From positions 4,898,001 through 4,962,000 of the forward strand of contig CP085323.1 in the NCBI GenBank assembly GCA_022870745.1: a stretch of DNA of 64,000 nt, given 5' to 3'. The notes beneath the pieces are model-generated. The model searched no databases and was not told the DNA's origin. It saw only the letters and a program-made list of their open reading frames with translations. Both the position numbers and the translations under genes were made by a program. The DNA is from Silvibacterium acidisoli (GTDB lineage Bacteria > Acidobacteriota > Terriglobia > Terriglobales > Acidobacteriaceae). This document shows positions 51,415-60,186 of this stretch, one piece after another (position 1 is the stretch's first letter; each line of letters starts with the position of its first letter).

Positions 51415-54330
51415 ATGAGAACCGAAACGCTCTTCAGTAGAGCCGCGAATGCGGCCGCGCTCTCTTTCTTTAGCTCCTTTCTACTGATACACGCCCAGAC
51501 CCCGCGCCCGCAGACTCCGCAAGCGCAGCCTGGCAACGCTCCGGGCTTTAACGTCGGCGCTCCGAAAGAAGACATTCTCGACAACACCAGGAGTACCAGC
51601 GCCTCATCGGGCATTCAGTCGCAGGTCGACAGCCCGACGCGCACCGTGGGCCCTCAGCGTGATGGCTCCATCGTTGTCTCCGACAACCAGGTGCTTACCC
51701 CCGCCGGCCGCCTCATCGAACTCGGCGCTCCCGTGCGCGCAAAAGCCATCGTGCTTAACCCCGCCAGGAACTCGCATACTGCCGCGGTCCTGCTCATGGG
51801 AGCGCCGCAGCCCATTATCGTTTTCGACACGCAGAGCGGACAGGTCCTACAGCGCTACACTCCCGACGGAGCCCCGAACGCTTCTATCAAAGATCGCAGT
51901 GCAGGCTCCTTCGCCGGTATCATTTACTCTCCCGACGGCTCAAAGCTCCTCTTCAGCCAGGACAACAACTACATCTCCGTCGCCAATGTAGACCCAAATA
52001 CCGGTCTTCTCAGCCATGAGCAGCGCGTCGCACTGCCACCGCCTCCCGCAGACGGCCGCCAGTACCATAACGCGAAGGCCATCAACCCCGGAGGCATCGG
52101 CTTCTCAGCCGATGGCAAACGCGCTTATGTCGCTCTCAACGCCGCCAACACGCTTGGCGTCATCGACCTCACTACCTCTCCCGCAAAGCTCACTTTACAG
52201 ATCCCGGTAGGCAACGCGCCTAATAGCGTGGTCACTCATGGCGGCTTTGCCTACATCAGCAACGAGGGCGGCCGCACTGCCACCAAAGACGACTTCACCA
52301 ACAACTCTGACGGCACACCCATCGTCGTCGATCGCACCGATGCCTACACACTCACAGGCACCGTCTCTGTCGTTGACCTCGCTACGGGTAAGCTGAAAAC
52401 CACCATCGGCGTCGGCCTCCATCCCGCAGGCATGACCATCGTTGGTTCGCGGCTCTTCGTAGCCAACTCCTACAGCGACAGCCTCTCCATCATCGATCTC
52501 GACACCAACAAGGTGACTCGCACCATAAATCTCAGCGTGCCCATTGCAGGCGGTACCTTCGGCTCAGGTCCCAATGGTGTCGCCGTTACGGAGCGCGGCA
52601 CAGCCTACGTAACGCTCGGCCAGGCCAACGCCGTCGCCGTCGTCGATCTTCAGGGCCGCGATGCCAATCCTGTTATCGGCTACATCCCCACCGGTTACTT
52701 CCCCACATCCATCGACTACGACAGTGCTCACAGGCAGCTCGTCATCGCCGACGACAAGGGGATTGGCTCACGCGGCACCACCAAGACGACCCCGAGCGGC
52801 ATCGTCTCCTACAATACCCACGCCGACATGGGCGTCGTGAATCTCATCCCCGAGCCAAATGCCTCCGCCCTGGCAACCTTCAGCAAGCAGGTCTTCCAGA
52901 ACGACCAGTGGAACCTCAGTACCAACATTGAAGTCGGCAAGCAGTTCATCGATCCACATGCAAAGCCCGTCGCTATCCCGAAACACATCGGAGAGCCCTC
53001 GCTCATTAAGCATGTCTTTCTGATCATCAAAGAGAACCGCACTTACGACCAGATGCTCGGCGATGTCGCCTGGGGCAACGGCGCAAAGGAGCTTGCCGTC
53101 TTCGCACCCGCCGTGCCCAATCAGCATGCTTTCGTCACGCGCTTCCCTCTGCTCGATAACGTCTACGCACCCAGCCGCCAGTCTGCCGATGGCCATCCCT
53201 GGATCGGCATGTCCGGCTCCTTCTATTCCAACGACATTCTCTCCCCCGACTGGATTCGCTCCTATCCGGGCGGCGAGGCTGAAGATGCCCTCACCAACAC
53301 GCCGCAGGGCTTTCTCTGGACCGAAGTCGCAGCCATGGGCATGACCGCGCGCCTCTACGGTGAGTGGAGCAGCGGCACCACCATTGCTCGAAGCCCGGAT
53401 GGCTCCGCCTATACCTGGACGGACTTCTACAAAACATCGCTCTGTAAAGAGGGCAAGGCGCCTGCTACAGATTGCATCGTTCCCGATGACGCCATCCATG
53501 TCACCTCCGCCATTCCATCCGCGGCAAAGATCATGGATCCGCACTTCCCGCCGTTCAACCTCGATATCCCAGATCAGTACCGCGCCGACTATTGGATCAA
53601 GGAATTCAAAAGCATGGACGCCTCCGGCCAGGTGCCCAATCTCACCATCCTCTGGCTGCCGGACGACCACACCGCAGGCATGTCCAAGGGCCATCCCTAT
53701 CCAATCAACTACCAGGCCGACAACGATCTTGCACTCGGCCGCATGGTTGAAGCGATCAGCCATAGCAAGGTCTGGGACACCTCCGCCATCTTCGTCGAAG
53801 AAGACGACTCGCAGGCAGGTACCGATCACGTAGACGGCCATCGTCAGCCCATCTTCGTCATCAGCCCTTACACCGTTGCCCCGCAGGCGCCCGGCCAGGG
53901 CAAGGCGATCCACACCACCTATACAGCTGAAAACATCAATCGAACCATCGAAAATATTCTCGGCGCCAAGCCTCTCACGCAATTCGATCTGGTCGCGTCG
54001 CCCATGTTCGACGCCTTTCAGAACAAGCCCGACCTCACACCTTATAACTGCGTACCCGCAACCATCGCTCTCGATCAAGGACCGGACCTGCCTGCGGGCA
54101 AGACCATTTCCTACACTCCCACCGAAAAAGAATGGCTGAAAGCTACCGCGAAAGTGATGAAGGGTAAGTACGACAAGGCCGATGCCGTCGATCCTAACTT
54201 TCTAAACCACGTGATCTGGTACTCCACTACCGATTGGCTTCGCCCCTATCCAGGTGAAGACAAGGTCCAGGCACCTGCTCCACTGGTTAAAGCAGCCATG
54301 AAATATGGCGGCGATGGAGATGACGACTAA
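51415..54330 (+). CDS. Exported bifunctional YncE-type beta-propeller/phosphoesterase protein 1
   Basis: A 971-residue protein. The signal peptide (AAALSFFSSFLLIHA) is followed by a seven-bladed YncE/NHL-like propeller (about 70-500, repeats like 'GSRLFVANSYSDSLSIIDLD' and 'GTAYVTLGQANAVAVVDLQG') and a C-terminal phosphoesterase of the PF04185/acid phosphatase-phospholipase C group (about 520-900). Metal-site motifs: 'HVFLIIKENRTYDQMLGDV', 'YAPSRQSADGHPWIG', 'LPDDHTAGM' and 'EEDDSQAGTDHVDGHR'. Such fusions are frequent in Acidobacteria and are annotated bifunctional YncE/alkaline phosphatase. It is separated from its paralogue at 60187 by a receptor-two-component operon. The substrate (phosphomonoester or phospholipid) is undetermined. 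Confidence 0.88.
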   Translation: MRTETLFSRAANAAALSFFSSFLLIHAQTPRPQTPQAQPGNAPGFNVGAPKEDILDNTRSTSASSGIQSQVDSPTRTVGPQRDGSIVVSDNQVLTPAGRLIELGAPVRAKAIVLNPARNSHTAAVLLMGAPQPIIVFDTQSGQVLQRYTPDGAPNASIKDRSAGSFAGIIYSPDGSKLLFSQDNNYISVANVDPNTGLLSHEQRVALPPPPADGRQYHNAKAINPGGIGFSADGKRAYVALNAANTLGVIDLTTSPAKLTLQIPVGNAPNSVVTHGGFAYISNEGGRTATKDDFTNNSDGTPIVVDRTDAYTLTGTVSVVDLATGKLKTTIGVGLHPAGMTIVGSRLFVANSYSDSLSIIDLDTNKVTRTINLSVPIAGGTFGSGPNGVAVTERGTAYVTLGQANAVAVVDLQGRDANPVIGYIPTGYFPTSIDYDSAHRQLVIADDKGIGSRGTTKTTPSGIVSYNTHADMGVVNLIPEPNASALATFSKQVFQNDQWNLSTNIEVGKQFIDPHAKPVAIPKHIGEPSLIKHVFLIIKENRTYDQMLGDVAWGNGAKELAVFAPAVPNQHAFVTRFPLLDNVYAPSRQSADGHPWIGMSGSFYSNDILSPDWIRSYPGGEAEDALTNTPQGFLWTEVAAMGMTARLYGEWSSGTTIARSPDGSAYTWTDFYKTSLCKEGKAPATDCIVPDDAIHVTSAIPSAAKIMDPHFPPFNLDIPDQYRADYWIKEFKSMDASGQVPNLTILWLPDDHTAGMSKGHPYPINYQADNDLALGRMVEAISHSKVWDTSAIFVEEDDSQAGTDHVDGHRQPIFVISPYTVAPQAPGQGKAIHTTYTAENINRTIENILGAKPLTQFDLVASPMFDAFQNKPDLTPYNCVPATIALDQGPDLPAGKTISYTPTEKEWLKATAKVMKGKYDKADAVDPNFLNHVIWYSTTDWLRPYPGEDKVQAPAPLVKAAMKYGGDGDDD

Positions 54331-54453
54331 CACTTACGCATGGCTTTGCGTGGCCCACAAGCGAGCGGGGCACCCACTCCCCGGCTGATTCCGCGTCGAG
54401 TAATACTTTGGCGATTGTGCCTTGAAGGAACCAGCTGGCACGGCTCGACACCA

Positions 54454-54484
54454 AGGCCCTTGCTCAAGAGTTGGCGAAGGGCCT
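54454..54484. terminator. Hairpin between convergent genes
   Basis: AGGCCCTT (54454-54461) and AAGGGCCT (54477-54484) with a 15-base loop, in the 210-base gap between the phosphoesterase stop and the kinase stop. It could serve both directions; no T-run. Confidence 0.4.
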
Positions 54485-54540
54485 GCGGAGCCGAAGACGA
54501 TGAGTACGGAGCAACTCGTCGCTCGACCGCCCTTGTCTTC

Positions 54541-55983
54541 TCAGGCGGAAACCGGGATCTGAATCGTCACCTGTGTGCCCTGCCCTGGCCGGCTTGCAAT
54601 CTCTACCGCCCCGCCATGAAGTACAGCAATACTTCTGACAATCGCCAGACCAAGCCCCGTGCCTCCGGAGTTGTGAGAGCGCGATGAGTCGACGCGGAAG
54701 AATCGGTCAAATACCTTCGGCAGCGCCTCTGCGGGGATACCTACGCCGGTGTCAGTGACCTCAATTCGTAACGTCGACGGATCTATATCGGTACTCAGCA
54801 TTACGGTTCCACCGGGCGGAGTGTGCGCCAGGGCATTGGCCACAAGGTTGTTTATAGCCCTTTGCATAAGCGACCGATCCAGACGCGCGACGATCGGCCC
54901 AGCCAGGTTGGTCGACAAGCTGATTTCGCCTTCAGCGGCCGAAGCTTCGTAATACTCCCGGACAGTGCTGAGTAATGCGCCCACATCCACCTGCTCCTGG
55001 CGCAGGTGTAAGAGCGGGCTTTCCGCCCGGGCAAGAAAGAGCAGATCACCAATCAAATCCGATAGCCGCTCAGACTCTTCGAGACAAGATTCAATGACGG
55101 CGCGGTATTCGCCCGATGTACGTTCACGCGCGAGCGCGACTTCTGCCTCACCGCGAATGTTATTGACCGGCGTGCGCAGGTCGTGGGCTATGTCGGTGGA
55201 GAACTTAGCGATCTGCTCGAAAGATTCTTCCAACCGGTCCAGCATTTGGTTGAAGGTGTTGGCCAGCACCGCAAGCTCGAACGGATAACCATCCGGCAGG
55301 ATGCGCTCTCGCAAATTTGTGGAACTGATGTGCCGGGCCGTCGTCGCGACTTCTTCCACCGGACGGATGCCATGTCGTGCAATCTGATATCCGACCCACG
55401 GAAAGATGATGGAACTTGCGAACAGAATGGACCAGAACCAGAAGCGGTAGCGCGCGAGCAACTCCTCTTTCTGTGAGACATCGACGGCGATTTCCAACTG
55501 ATCCGTGGAACGCGGCGGAGAGCCTACCTGCGCGGAAGTGCTGATGATGCGGAAAGAACGGCCATCTTTCCCCTTCAGGCGCATGGGACGGTCAGGACGA
55601 TTCCGCGTTTGCGCAGTGAGTTGCGAGAGATCCAGCTGGCTGGCCATGCCTGGCGTCATAAGCAGCTGTTTGCCGTGAGCATCGAGAACACGGATATAGA
55701 ACTGCTCATATCGTCGCGCGGCTGACTCCAGTTCTACCTCTTCATGCAAGCCATCCTCGTCGTCAGGCCTCTCAAGCAGCAAAGTGCGCAGTACATGCAC
55801 CTTGTCTGCAAGAAATAAAGCGGTGCTCTTCTCCAGCTCGTTTGCCAATACGAGATAGAGGCTCGCGGTTGCGAACACCACAAGGAGCAGCCCTGCCAGC
55901 GCATAACCGGCTGTCAGCCTGAAGGCCAGCGTGCGCCAGAGCCGGGAAATGGGCGCAAGGCTAGTGGTCGGATTCCATGACAT
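54541..55983 (-). CDS. Sensor histidine kinase (heavy-metal-sensor/CusS-like)
   Basis: A 480-residue kinase. TM1 ([20 protein letters not shown], about 24-44) and TM2 ([20 protein letters not shown], about 180-200) flank a ~130-residue periplasmic domain. A HAMP ('[20 protein letters not shown]'), HisKA ('[20 protein letters not shown]', His phospho-acceptor) and HATPase ([32 protein letters not shown]) follow, the CusS/IrlS-type pattern. Start is ATG 55983 or GTG 55992; both overlap the response-regulator stop. Copper or other metal sensing would be the default reading, but no efflux genes are near. The operon contains a TonB receptor instead. Confidence 0.92.
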   Translation of the reverse strand: MSWNPTTSLAPISRLWRTLAFRLTAGYALAGLLLVVFATASLYLVLANELEKSTALFLADKVHVLRTLLLERPDDEDGLHEEVELESAARRYEQFYIRVLDAHGKQLLMTPGMASQLDLSQLTAQTRNRPDRPMRLKGKDGRSFRIISTSAQVGSPPRSTDQLEIAVDVSQKEELLARYRFWFWSILFASSIIFPWVGYQIARHGIRPVEEVATTARHISSTNLRERILPDGYPFELAVLANTFNQMLDRLEESFEQIAKFSTDIAHDLRTPVNNIRGEAEVALARERTSGEYRAVIESCLEESERLSDLIGDLLFLARAESPLLHLRQEQVDVGALLSTVREYYEASAAEGEISLSTNLAGPIVARLDRSLMQRAINNLVANALAHTPPGGTVMLSTDIDPSTLRIEVTDTGVGIPAEALPKVFDRFFRVDSSRSHNSGGTGLGLAIVRSIAVLHGGAVEIASRPGQGTQVTIQIPVSA

Positions 55984-56635
55984 AGCCCGCACCCCGGACA
56001 GTGTGTATTAACTTAAGCGGAAAAGGGTCGTCGACCTTACCACGCAGCCGGCGCACATTGACGTCAACGACATTGGTGCCGCTGTCGAAGTTCATATCCC
56101 ATACGGCTTCGGCAATTAGCGTTCGCGAAAGCACCTCGCCGGTGCGCCGCGCCAGGAGCGATAAGAGAAGAAATTCTTTTGCGGTCAGATCCAGTCGCTG
56201 CCCGGCTCGCGTGGCACGCTGGCGCAGAAGGTCGATCTCCAGATCGGCGAGGCAGATTTTCTCCTGGGTTCGTGGCGGACCGCGGCGCAGAAGCGAACGC
56301 ACCCTGGCCAGCAGCTCTGAAAAAGCGAAGGGCTTCACCAGGTAATCGTCCGCACCCAGCTCGAAGCCCTGCACACGCTCGTGGATGGCGTCTCGAGCGG
56401 TCAAGAACAATACCAGGACCGATCCGCGTGCCTCGCGCAGCCGCGTGAGTATCTGCCATCCATCCATGCCGGGCAGCATCACGTCCAGGATGATGAGGTC
56501 GAACTGCGACTCTTGTGCAAGGTGCAGTCCATCCAGCCCATTCGCGGCAATGTCGACGACAAAGCCCGCCTCTCCCAGCCCTTTCTTGAGGAATCTTGCC
56601 GTCTTGGCCTCATCTTCAATTACGAGGATTCTCAT
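55961..56635 (-). CDS. OmpR-family response regulator (CusR-like)
   Basis: A 224-residue regulator. Receiver: '[20 protein letters not shown]', phospho-acceptor in [13 protein letters not shown] (Asp about 51), '[20 protein letters not shown]'. The C-terminal winged helix ends '[20 protein letters not shown]' and '[14 protein letters not shown]', very close to CusR/CopR-type regulators. The frame is open to 56686, but ATG 56635 is the standard receiver start. Its start is 28 bases after the stop of the TonB receptor gene on the same strand and its end overlaps the kinase, so the three form one operon. Confidence 0.94.
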   Translation of the reverse strand: MRILVIEDEAKTARFLKKGLGEAGFVVDIAANGLDGLHLAQESQFDLIILDVMLPGMDGWQILTRLREARGSVLVLFLTARDAIHERVQGFELGADDYLVKPFAFSELLARVRSLLRRGPPRTQEKICLADLEIDLLRQRATRAGQRLDLTAKEFLLLSLLARRTGEVLSRTLIAEAVWDMNFDSGTNVVDVNVRRLRGKVDDPFPLKLIHTVRGAGYVMESDH

Positions 56636-56663
56636 GATCTGCCAGTCCTGGATCCGTTCAGCC

Positions 56664-59600
56664 CTAGAACTCCAACCGCACTGCAAATTGCATTTCGCGC
56701 GGAGTTCCGGAGCCGACCGGAGTGATCGGCGATACGATGCTCGTATTCACCGTGTTGATAATGCTTCCGAATCCGTTGAGGTTCGATGGGTTGAAGGTCG
56801 CTTGCGGCTGACCCAGTTGCGGGTGGTTGAAGATGTTGTAGAACTCAGACCTGAACTCCGCATGCAGGCGGTCTGAAAATGCAATGGTCTTGCTGGCGCC
56901 GGTATCTATCTGCCATGTTCCCGGGCCGCGTACCAGGTTCCGCGGCGCGTCTCCGAACTCTCCATGTGGAAGCGTGAAGGCCGCGGGATTGATCCACTGC
57001 GAAATTCTTCTACCACCCGGCGGTGTGAGAGATACTCCCGGAATCCGGTCTGGCCGCTGTGTACCTGTGTTTCCATCGGGCGCGGTGTAGCTGCTGGGCA
57101 GCAGAATGTTCACCGGGAAGCCGGTGCGAGCGAGAGCAGTCGTTGTAAGCTTCCAGTTCCCTGCGATCGCGTTCGCAATGCTATTCCGGTTTAGCCATGG
57201 CTTGCCCCGGCCGAAGGGCATTTCGTAGACTGCGTTTCCATTGATCACGTGGCGGGCGTCCCAGGCTCCGCTGGCCCAGTCGCATGCGGGACACCTTGCA
57301 TTCTGTGGCGAAAGATTGTCGCCGTCCCCGCTCCCGTTGGATCCGTTGTCCAGCTCGTGGGTGTACGCGTAATTCATCGCAACCAGCAGCCCGTTAGAGA
57401 ACGGCCGCCTCAGCGACACCGACAGGCCGTTATAGGAGCTTGCACCGATCGAACCGCGCCAGCCAATAGCGGGAGCAAAGGCTGGATATTGCGCCAGGCC
57501 AGTTGCCGGATCGATCAGGTTGACTACATTGGTCTCCAGCAGATGAACGCCGTGGCTACCCAGGTACGAGATGCTGGTTACGAAGTTTGCAGGCAACTGC
57601 TGCTGCACTGAGAGGTTCCACTGCTCGACATAGGAATCCTTGCGATTTCGCTGCTCGGCATTCGGAGAGATCGTTCCCGCTCCAGTGAAATATGAGTCGA
57701 CGGGATAAGTCACATCTTTCACCGAGTAAGACGGAACCTCGTTCTTTGCAGGCAGATTCTGATCGTCGAGCTGGCCATCCTCGTGATAAATCCCGAAGCC
57801 CAGGTGAAAGATCGTCTTCCCGCTACTCGACGGCGAATAGGATAGTGCAACCCTCGGATCGAGGTCGCCGTAGTTCTGCTGACCGAAGCTCGCGCCGACT
57901 CCACAGAAGCCCTGGGGTCCGCAGGTATCGAAATCGAACGGATTCGCTTTGCCATGCGCTTCCGTGAAGATCTGAAAGACCGTGTATCGCAGCCCCAGGT
58001 TAAGCGTGAAGCCGGGCCGCAACTTGAACTCGTCCTGGGCGTAGCCGATGATCCAGTTCTTGCGCAGGTCGTTTACAGGCAGAGCCCCGGTGAGGGTGGC
58101 CCGGTTAACCTGGTTCGCAGCCATCTGATCCAGGGTGGAGAAGGTGACCTTACCGTGCTCTCCATAATTCTGATTCAACTGGATGTGACGAACCTCGACG
58201 CCGGCCTTGAAGGTCTGCCGGCTGTGAACCCAGGTCAGGTTGTCGATCCACGAAAAGGCGTTGCCGACATAAATGCTGTTGTAGTCATAGTTCTGCGTGA
58301 TCAATCCTGGGCCAGGACCCGTGGCAACCGCAATCTGATAGACCGAGCCTGTGAGGCTTGAATTGTATGTATTAGAGGTCGAACGGTTGAAGCCGAACTT
58401 TACTTCGTTCACGAGACCGGGGTTGAAGACTTCCAGCAGCTCAAGCGCTCCGTTGATCGGTGTCGTCACTCTCTGCTGCAGGTCGGTCGCGGCTGCTGCG
58501 AATGGCTGCGTATCGACAGACCTGTCGTAGTTGAAGCGCATGAAGGCGGTTGTCCGGGATGTGAAGTGCTGGTCGAGACGCATCATGACCGAACTCTCGT
58601 TGACCACCTGCGTGCAGGAACAGGTAAGCAGGTCATAGTCCGCGTAATTCGGATCGCCCGGATCGTTCGCAGGCGTATAAGGCGTCAGGATGGTTTTGGG
58701 ACCGGCACCCGGATAAGCTTGCAAGAGCGGATAAACAGGAGATGAGGTCGGCACTGTTGCCTTGAAAGCCGCACTCGGTACATCGCCGCTTATCGGGTAG
58801 CCCCAAACCTGCCGATAGGCTTCAGAAGCGATATAGAAAAATGTCTTATCGCGTATGACAGGACCACCTAACGAGCCCCCAAATTGATTCAGGCGGAGTG
58901 GTTGCTGCGATTGACCATTGGAAGCCCACGATGGCTCGGGCGCGTCAAAAGCGTCGTTCCGCAGAAACTCGAATAGCCGGCCATGAAAGCGATTTGTACC
59001 AGCAATCGAAGAGACCGCCAGTTGCGCTCCGCCGGTCGCGCCCACTTCAGCGGAAGACTGCAGCGTGTCGACGCGGAATTCCTGGATTGCATCGAGTGGG
59101 ATCGAAAGACGCGCCCAGGCTCGCTGCGTCTGATTCACGATGTTGGTGGCATCGACGCCGTCGTAGGTAAAGTTGCTGTCGTCGAGGCCCCTGCCTGCAA
59201 AGCGTATGGAGCGCTGGTTGCTCCCGCCAGTATCGATGGCGCCGGAAACGAAAGCTGTCAGTGCTGCCCAGTTACGCCCGTTTAGAGGGAGTTCATCGGC
59301 CTGCGTTCTCTCTATAAGACCCGTCACTGCGCTGTTGTTGCCATCCATCAGCTCTGAGCTGGTGGAGACATTCACCCGCTCTTCACCTCCTGCTACCTGC
59401 AGCGTCGCATTGAGCGTTCGTGTCTGCCCTATTGCCTGTTCTGAGCCTGCGAAGGTGAGGGTTTTGAAGCCGGGGTGCTCGAACGTCACAGTGTAGTTGC
59501 CGACTGGAAGCTCGGGAAGCTCGAATCTGCCGTCGGGATAAGAGAACGCCTCGCGCCGCAACTGCGTTGAGTTCTCAGTGGCAACAATGTGAGTCTGACC

Positions 59601-59744
59601 CAGCACACGGCCGGACTGGTCCATCACTGTGCCTGTTAAGGCGCTGCGATCCACCTGGGAAAAACATCTTGATTGCGAGAGGAAGAGCAACATCGCCGCG
59701 ATGACAGGTGCACTGAAAGCAGTGGAGAAGCGAAATCTTTGCAT
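56664..59744 (-). CDS. TonB-dependent receptor, Oar-like (two-component operon)
   Basis: A 1026-residue outer-membrane receptor. Signal peptide ([20 protein letters not shown]), CarboxypepD_reg domain ('[20 protein letters not shown]', '[20 protein letters not shown]'), plug ('[20 protein letters not shown]', '[17 protein letters not shown]') and beta-barrel ending '[12 protein letters not shown]'. ATG 59744 has GAGGT upstream and is chosen over the frame opening at 59786. It is directly followed by a response regulator (28-base gap) and kinase, and diverges from phosphoesterase 2. Its ligand may be a phosphorylated compound or a metal complex. Confidence 0.87.
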   Translation of the reverse strand: MQRFRFSTAFSAPVIAAMLLFLSQSRCFSQVDRSALTGTVMDQSGRVLGQTHIVATENSTQLRREAFSYPDGRFELPELPVGNYTVTFEHPGFKTLTFAGSEQAIGQTRTLNATLQVAGGEERVNVSTSSELMDGNNSAVTGLIERTQADELPLNGRNWAALTAFVSGAIDTGGSNQRSIRFAGRGLDDSNFTYDGVDATNIVNQTQRAWARLSIPLDAIQEFRVDTLQSSAEVGATGGAQLAVSSIAGTNRFHGRLFEFLRNDAFDAPEPSWASNGQSQQPLRLNQFGGSLGGPVIRDKTFFYIASEAYRQVWGYPISGDVPSAAFKATVPTSSPVYPLLQAYPGAGPKTILTPYTPANDPGDPNYADYDLLTCSCTQVVNESSVMMRLDQHFTSRTTAFMRFNYDRSVDTQPFAAAATDLQQRVTTPINGALELLEVFNPGLVNEVKFGFNRSTSNTYNSSLTGSVYQIAVATGPGPGLITQNYDYNSIYVGNAFSWIDNLTWVHSRQTFKAGVEVRHIQLNQNYGEHGKVTFSTLDQMAANQVNRATLTGALPVNDLRKNWIIGYAQDEFKLRPGFTLNLGLRYTVFQIFTEAHGKANPFDFDTCGPQGFCGVGASFGQQNYGDLDPRVALSYSPSSSGKTIFHLGFGIYHEDGQLDDQNLPAKNEVPSYSVKDVTYPVDSYFTGAGTISPNAEQRNRKDSYVEQWNLSVQQQLPANFVTSISYLGSHGVHLLETNVVNLIDPATGLAQYPAFAPAIGWRGSIGASSYNGLSVSLRRPFSNGLLVAMNYAYTHELDNGSNGSGDGDNLSPQNARCPACDWASGAWDARHVINGNAVYEMPFGRGKPWLNRNSIANAIAGNWKLTTTALARTGFPVNILLPSSYTAPDGNTGTQRPDRIPGVSLTPPGGRRISQWINPAAFTLPHGEFGDAPRNLVRGPGTWQIDTGASKTIAFSDRLHAEFRSEFYNIFNHPQLGQPQATFNPSNLNGFGSIINTVNTSIVSPITPVGSGTPREMQFAVRLEF

Positions 59745-60186
59745 AACGGACCTCGGGGAAAGGTAGAGCAAGTATGTGACAGGCAACTGTCACTCGTATC
59801 CCCAGGCTCCCTCAGCGGACCGTCAAAACTGGATGATTTCTGGGACGTTCATAGATTGCGATTTCGTAATCTACGGCATGAGGGGTCAAGGGGTCGTTAC
59901 AAATGGCAATCGCAATTGTTAATAAATGATTGGAATTTTATGTTGCTGGATCGCCTTCCCTAAGTTCTTCAATATCGCAAAAAAAGATGACAAAAATGTA
60001 ATCTTTGCGTCACCTCTGTGTTCTGACCGCAGTTCTACTCTCCCGTTGTGCGCGATTCGTTGGCGCCATTCAGCAGATTTCCCCCTTCCGCTCACACTTC
60101 TGCTGACCGCGATGTGCGGGTATCTCTTATCCGATAAGCACGCCAAACCTTGGCGACGAACGAGCAAGCCTGAAGGAGAGATTTCG
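59745..60186. promoter_or_regulatory. Divergent region between TonB receptor operon and phosphoesterase 2
   Basis: 442 bases, with an AT-rich part around 59915-59945 (AATTGTTAATAAATG) likely to contain promoters. A tandem AGGGGTC word occurs near 59880-59895. An open frame reaches back to 59926 but its translation lacks a leader, so the downstream ATG at 60187 (AAGGAG upstream) is used. No clear operator was found. Confidence 0.35.

Noticed and set aside
52768-54078. 436-residue open frame on the minus strand inside phosphoesterase 1
   Set aside because: It is a frame shadow of a gene with clear domains; the product is low-complexity and Gly/Val-rich with no motif.
54541-56635. Copper resistance locus (CusRS)
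   Set aside because: The kinase and regulator resemble CusS/CusR, but no RND efflux, copper chaperone or oxidase gene is nearby, so the symbols are not assigned.
59926-60186. N-terminal extension of phosphoesterase 2 to 59926
   Set aside because: The extension lacks a signal peptide at its start and has an AAGGAG-led ATG at 60187 directly before a normal leader.
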